Shown here: positions 59,841-64,000 of the stretch, piece after piece
Numbering within the stretch: the stretch's first letter is position 1
How the letters are laid out: the number at the start of each line of letters is the position of its first letter
Source: a virus
Strand: one strand, 5' to 3'
Length of the DNA: 64,000 bases
IMG/VR virus record: IMGVR_UViG_3300029319_000016
Coordinates: 1-64,000 of that record
Program-made: the position numbers and the translations under genes
The notes under the pieces: model-generated
What the model was told of the DNA's origin: nothing
Seen by the model: the letters and a program-made list of their open reading frames with translations, nothing else
Database searches by the model: none

Positions 59841-62800
59841 TTAGAAAAATCTTTTGAGGGGAGCTGAAGCGGCTCCAGAAATCATTTCTTCAACCACACT
59901 TTCAGAAATTTCTTCATTTATAGGAGCAGTTGCAGTGCCACCTTGATTACTACTTTCTGATCCGCTGGATGGATCTGGGATTACTTCACACAGGTCAGGT
60001 AAAACATAAGTTGTATAAGGAGTTTGAGATCCATCTACTATATTGTAGGAAGATCTTGAAAAACCTTCTTGTTCGGGATTGTTACTATTTAAAGTATTAT
60101 CAGGTGTTGATTGGTTTAAAGTTCCTAACGCACCATCGGTACAATACTGATCGTATTTATTGAAAGGTCTTTCTCCAAATTTTATTTTTCTTCTTTGCCA
60201 CCAACTTAAAGATCCAAAATCTAAATTAATATTAATGTCAGGTATGTTAAGTTTTAACCATTCCCATGAATGCTTTCTTCTATTTCCTTTTAATCTATCT
60301 AATTCTCGAGATCTATAGAAAGTACTAAAAGTATTTCTTAGTTCTTTTCGGGTATGACTCATTACTTTTTCTTTCCACTCTTCATCTTCGTCATCAACCC
60401 CCTCATACCTTTCGCCATCACCTTTTCCAACAGATCTCAAATAGCCATCAAATGCTGAAATGGAGCTTGCAGCTGTCACTCTTTTTATAGGCAAGCAAAA
60501 ATCTGTTAAGAATTTGAACTCTGGTTGTTCACACATTCTATCTATGTAACATTTTAAATCTTCACCTACATTTTCCCACATGCTTCTGTTCATTAAGAAT
60601 TCATACATCGTGTAATCAGGAAGATCTTGTTCGTAGTGAACTATTGGAATTGGATAAAAAGCCTTCTCAGGTACAATGTTGTTTCCTGGATTTGGAATCA
60701 TAATTCTATCAATTCGTTGTCTTTCTATTTCACTATATTGTTCTCTGTGTAGTACAAAATTTGAGTTAACAACATTAGAAATTATAGAGAGCCTAACTCC
60801 AAACTTTATACCTATTGTCCCAGAATAACCTCTTGGATCAGTATCATCTAATTCTGCATTTCCAAAAAAATCTGAGATACTAGTTGTATTATTTGCAGAA
60901 TAGTTTATTCCAGAGTTTCTCACTTCTTGTAGTCTTTCTTGAAACTCTTCTATAGAAATCATTTTATTGTTAATTGAGCCAAATTGAGTATTAAATGCAT
61001 CACCCGTAGCAGTATCACCCATTATGCTACCTTCCAATACAACACCATCTACCATTGTATAATTAACGTCTTTTACATCAGTAATGACATACTTTTCAAC
61101 AAAAAATGCAAAAGCAGGGTTTTCATATGAGACAAGATTATTTATTATTTCACGAGACTCTGGGGTATAAAAATTTAGGTCTTGTTGGGGTTTTCCAAAG
61201 TCATTAACATCTCCATATAGTTCAGCTGGTACTCCGCTTGTAAACCTCTCCACCTCAGTATCTCCAATTTTGTTTTTAGGTCCAATTGAAATATTAGAAC
61301 TTGAATTAAGAGCAAACTTATTTAGATTTGCAATCCTTGGAGCTCTTTTTGACCCAGATTCTATATCTTTCTTTTGTTGTTTTTTATGTTCTTTTAAATA
61401 AATTTCAACCTCATTCTTTATAAAATACATACTAATTTGTCTAGCTAAGGCATTGTTTCTATAAATTCTATAAACTTTATACAAAAGTTTTAATTTTGAC
61501 AAACCAATAATTGACGCATTAAATTTTTTAAAATTACCATTACATGCCACTTCTAGTGCTGATAGATAGTGCGGCCCTAAAGCAGAGAATAATACACTTT
61601 TAATTAAATTATGTAGATAAGTAACATAACTTTCTGGTAGCGATGACTCTACATCAACATCATCCTTATACCTAACTTCTAGATTAAATGCTTTATTGCT
61701 GCCATATCTATTTCCTTCTTCATCAAATTCTAAATTGTCATACTTTGATACATAAGTTCCCGATGTAATTCTGATTTCGGAAACTTTTCTTAACATTTGT
61801 AAGTCTGCAAAACTGGGTTGTCTAAAATTTTTTCTAACTTCAATTAATTGAGTAAAAAGTGCATCCAAATCATTATCTTTAATTATGTTTCCAAGTAAAA
61901 CTTCTCTTTCTGTTGATTGAACCATTTGTTCTAATACTAAATACCAATATTGTTCTCTATTGAACTTCATAAAAGTTAATTCATCAGGCTCTTCTTTTAT
62001 AGCTTTTAGCATTAAATTGTAAACCATCCCCGGTATAAAATTATCTACATTATCTTTAGATAGGAAAACTTTTTCAAAAACTGGTAAGCATTTTAAAAAT
62101 AGTTCAATTATGTAGGTTCTTACTATTAGTTTAGTTGAAACATGTAAATAAGCAAGGTCTGATTTACTAGCAATCAAATCAAAGGGTGGTTCCACAACAC
62201 AAGAAGGATCAGTATTATATCTTTTGTCTTGTTTTAGTTTGTTTTCTACTTTTCCAACTAATTCTGCCGCTTCGGACAAAAATAACATGTTTTGGTTTCT
62301 TGGTGAACAAGCGTCAATTTCTGGTACATATTTTTGAAAAACACCTAAAATACCACCATAATTAGCTGGTTTTATGTAAATTTTTGGATCTTCAGGATCA
62401 CCTCCATAGATTGTTGGATTTAAAAACACAACTCTTTCATTTTCTGTTGCTGATTTTCCCATTTGTCCAGGTGGTGGTTTTTGCCAAGTAGATCTCTTGT
62501 TTGGATTTGCATCTTCTTTAACATATAGAAGATCATCATAAGTTATAATTTCTTTTGGATCGTATCCGAAACTTCCAATACTACTGTAAGCGTCTTCAAC
62601 AACGTTCTTATCATAACCAAGTGAACTTGGGTCTCCCATTTTTTCTAATGTGTCAAGTATGTTTCTATTGATTATAGGGCTTCTATAGGAAGTTATTCCT
62701 TTTGGAAAGTTCTGCATTATAAGTTGACTAAAAGCCTCATGAAAATACCCTTGTATAACAGAAGTTGAAAAGTTGTCATTATCATTTATTCTAGTATTTG

Positions 62801-64000
62801 TTGGATTATAAATCGATAAAAAGTGTTCATCGTTTCCTGGTCTATATTCATTAATTCTATCTCTCAAAAACTTTCTTCCTGCATAAGCTTGAAGAGGTTC
62901 TGGTTTTGTTGTTGTAGTGTATCCATTTATACCACTATTTCCTAAATGTTCTGAGGCCCAGTTCTCTGTATATTTATCGTATAGTTCTTGATATTTGGAC
63001 ACATCTATTGGAACAGAAACTTTTATTACTTCTTTTTCATAAGTAATATTTCCAAACTGACCAGTGGGACCACTAGGGTTATAGCTCTCAGGTGGAGATT
63101 CGATTTGATTATAATAGTTCCCATCTTCATCAAACTCTTTTCCGTTATTTTCAACATATCCATCACTTTGCCAAATTGGTGTTGTTACTCTGTTTTCAAC
63201 AGACAAAGAAAGATAATAGTGAGGTCTTGTTATTGTTTCTGGTGCATCTTCATTGAGGTAATAATAATCAGAATAACCTAAAATTGATGTATAATTTATT
63301 TTTTCAATAAACATTTGAGTTTTAAAATCAGGTCGTTTAACAAAAGTTCTAGGAAAATCAAATGTAACCCGGCCCAAGTCTACTGCATCGAGATCCATTA
63401 TTGTTGTAGATGTTCCACCTGGATTATAATTAAAAGTTTTAAATTTTGACCTTACTGAGCTTTGGTTGCCAAAAAAAGCAGAACCAACAGTTACAGGAAA
63501 CAAGTTTGTTGGAGAGGGAAATTTTATTCTAAAAATTTGTAAAAATGATACTATAGGTCCAGAAATTAATAAATCAATTTTTCTTTTAATAAAGTTTCCT
63601 ATTTTTTTAAAAACTCTATTAATAACTCCAGAGCCTTCTCCCTCTATTGCATCGGCTTCATTATCATAAACTTCATTAACAGTGCTTCTAGTATCTACAT
63701 AAGATTGTGTTGCATGTGAAATTCTCATTAAAAGCTTCAAAGGAAACATAGCTCTTCGCCACTTGTTCTTATGTTCCTTCATACTGTTGTTGGCGTTTGG
63801 CCAAATGTATTTCATCTTAACTCGAGTTTGATGTGAGGGGTCAAAAATCCAACCCTTAATAAGTTTTTTACCATCCTTATCAGCCAAAAGATTATTGAAA
63901 AAACCCAATTGAGAAGTAGACATGTCGTTCAAATATGCTATTTCTAGGTTTTCAAAAATTGCACCTGATACGACATCATCCAAGTCTTTTAAGACTTGTG
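59841..64000 (-). CDS. Large virion protein, start beyond window
   Basis: The frame stays open to the window edge (codons for Q-V-L-K-D-L precede any ATG), so the gene begins beyond base 64000; a TTG at 63983 is not needed. At least 1380 residues are encoded here. I recognise no family: there are Lys-rich helices (YFIKNEVEIYLKEHKKQQKK near 895), Asn/Asp-rich loops and an Ile/Phe-rich N-terminal part. Near the C-terminus are Ser/Gly stretches (PDPSSGSESSNQGGTATAPI) and a final SAAPLKRFF-like end, which might be processed. It lies directly upstream of gp25 and gp6, so a baseplate or tail component is likely. Confidence 0.6.
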   Translation of the reverse strand, partial: QVLKDLDDVVSGAIFENLEIAYLNDMSTSQLGFFNNLLADKDGKKLIKGWIFDPSHQTRVKMKYIWPNANNSMKEHKNKWRRAMFPLKLLMRISHATQSYVDTRSTVNEVYDNEADAIEGEGSGVINRVFKKIGNFIKRKIDLLISGPIVSFLQIFRIKFPSPTNLFPVTVGSAFFGNQSSVRSKFKTFNYNPGGTSTTIMDLDAVDLGRVTFDFPRTFVKRPDFKTQMFIEKINYTSILGYSDYYYLNEDAPETITRPHYYLSLSVENRVTTPIWQSDGYVENNGKEFDEDGNYYNQIESPPESYNPSGPTGQFGNITYEKEVIKVSVPIDVSKYQELYDKYTENWASEHLGNSGINGYTTTTKPEPLQAYAGRKFLRDRINEYRPGNDEHFLSIYNPTNTRINDNDNFSTSVIQGYFHEAFSQLIMQNFPKGITSYRSPIINRNILDTLEKMGDPSSLGYDKNVVEDAYSSIGSFGYDPKEIITYDDLLYVKEDANPNKRSTWQKPPPGQMGKSATENERVVFLNPTIYGGDPEDPKIYIKPANYGGILGVFQKYVPEIDACSPRNQNMLFLSEAAELVGKVENKLKQDKRYNTDPSCVVEPPFDLIASKSDLAYLHVSTKLIVRTYIIELFLKCLPVFEKVFLSKDNVDNFIPGMVYNLMLKAIKEEPDELTFMKFNREQYWYLVLEQMVQSTEREVLLGNIIKDNDLDALFTQLIEVRKNFRQPSFADLQMLRKVSEIRITSGTYVSKYDNLEFDEEGNRYGSNKAFNLEVRYKDDVDVESSLPESYVTYLHNLIKSVLFSALGPHYLSALEVACNGNFKKFNASIIGLSKLKLLYKVYRIYRNNALARQISMYFIKNEVEIYLKEHKKQQKKDIESGSKRAPRIANLNKFALNSSSNISIGPKNKIGDTEVERFTSGVPAELYGDVNDFGKPQQDLNFYTPESREIINNLVSYENPAFAFFVEKYVITDVKDVNYTMVDGVVLEGSIMGDTATGDAFNTQFGSINNKMISIEEFQERLQEVRNSGINYSANNTTSISDFFGNAELDDTDPRGYSGTIGIKFGVRLSIISNVVNSNFVLHREQYSEIERQRIDRIMIPNPGNNIVPEKAFYPIPIVHYEQDLPDYTMYEFLMNRSMWENVGEDLKCYIDRMCEQPEFKFLTDFCLPIKRVTAASSISAFDGYLRSVGKGDGERYEGVDDEDEEWKEKVMSHTRKELRNTFSTFYRSRELDRLKGNRRKHSWEWLKLNIPDININLDFGSLSWWQRRKIKFGERPFNKYDQYCTDGALGTLNQSTPDNTLNSNNPEQEGFSRSSYNIVDGSQTPYTTYVLPDLCEVIPDPSSGSESSNQGGTATAPINEEISESVVEEMISGAASAPLKRFF

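Noticed and set aside
63961-64000. Start codon TTG at 63983 for the last gene
   Set aside because: The frame is open upstream to the window edge; the bases AAGTCTTAAAAGACTT here are a chance palindrome in coding sequence.
1-64000. CRISPR arrays, insertion sequences, integrase or attachment sites
   Set aside because: No regularly spaced repeats, transposase or integrase motifs were found; gaps between genes are all under 100 nt.

Overview
The window is about 64 kb of an AT-rich genome of a tailed phage with a contractile tail (T4-like myovirus). Every gene I accept lies on the minus strand, so transcription runs from base 64000 towards base 1. The T4 core set is recognisable from protein sequence: baseplate wedge gp25 and gp6, large terminase gp17, portal gp20, prohead protease gp21, scaffold gp22 and major capsid protein gp23, plus a primase, a RuvC-type nuclease and a gp47/gp46 (Mre11/Rad50) pair. 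Strong AGGAG-type ribosome binding sites, consensus TTGACA/TATAAT promoters, a phage-encoded ribosomal protein bS21 and fibre genes in the style of marine phages suggest a marine proteobacterial host, possibly SAR11-like. The host is inference only.

Layout in the direction of transcription: (1) 64000-31874, baseplate and tail structural genes, including two giant proteins of 2669 and 2142 residues with LamG/concanavalin-like segments and two paralogous pairs. (2) 31836-25349, replication and recombination genes (RuvC-like nuclease, primase, fused SbcD-SbcC nuclease) interleaved with small genes that carry shared N-terminal tags. (3) 25285-21283, tagged genes, a likely membrane/lysis cluster, a tagged exonuclease and two conserved unknowns. 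(4) 21290-11669, packaging and head genes 17-20-21, with three tagged unknowns, a metalloprotease-like protein and a tagged 2H phosphoesterase between portal and protease. (5) 11669-2855, bS21, a small core-protein candidate and a four-gene tail-fibre cluster; one fibre is a 1540-residue internally duplicated protein with a cupredoxin-like domain. (6) 2782-1, scaffold and major capsid protein, the latter cut by the window edge.

The most interesting system is a set of at least seven otherwise unrelated proteins that begin with nearly the same 22-residue peptide (pattern M-K-I-T-N-K-Q-L-K-Q-I-I-K-E-E-L-x-x-x-L-x-E). Two more share a different tag (MSNQMKLIMESWRKKVL then x-E), and others carry shorter variants. 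The tags end in L-x-E, the cleavage motif of the T4 prohead protease gp21, which is encoded here. They look like capsid-targeting sequences of a cargo delivered inside the capsid. The recognisable cargo domains are enzymes: a 2H phosphoesterase, a DEDD exonuclease, a GNAT-like acetyltransferase and, with a shorter tag, an HExxH metalloprotease.

Promoter signals agree with this reading. RuvC, SbcCD and primase each follow a near-perfect sigma70 promoter. The tagged genes set between them each follow a different motif, CTATTTA on the coding strand, mostly 16-20 nt before the start codon. The same motif precedes structural genes, so it is probably the late promoter. Early enzymes and late virion cargo therefore appear to alternate gene by gene in 25-33 kb.
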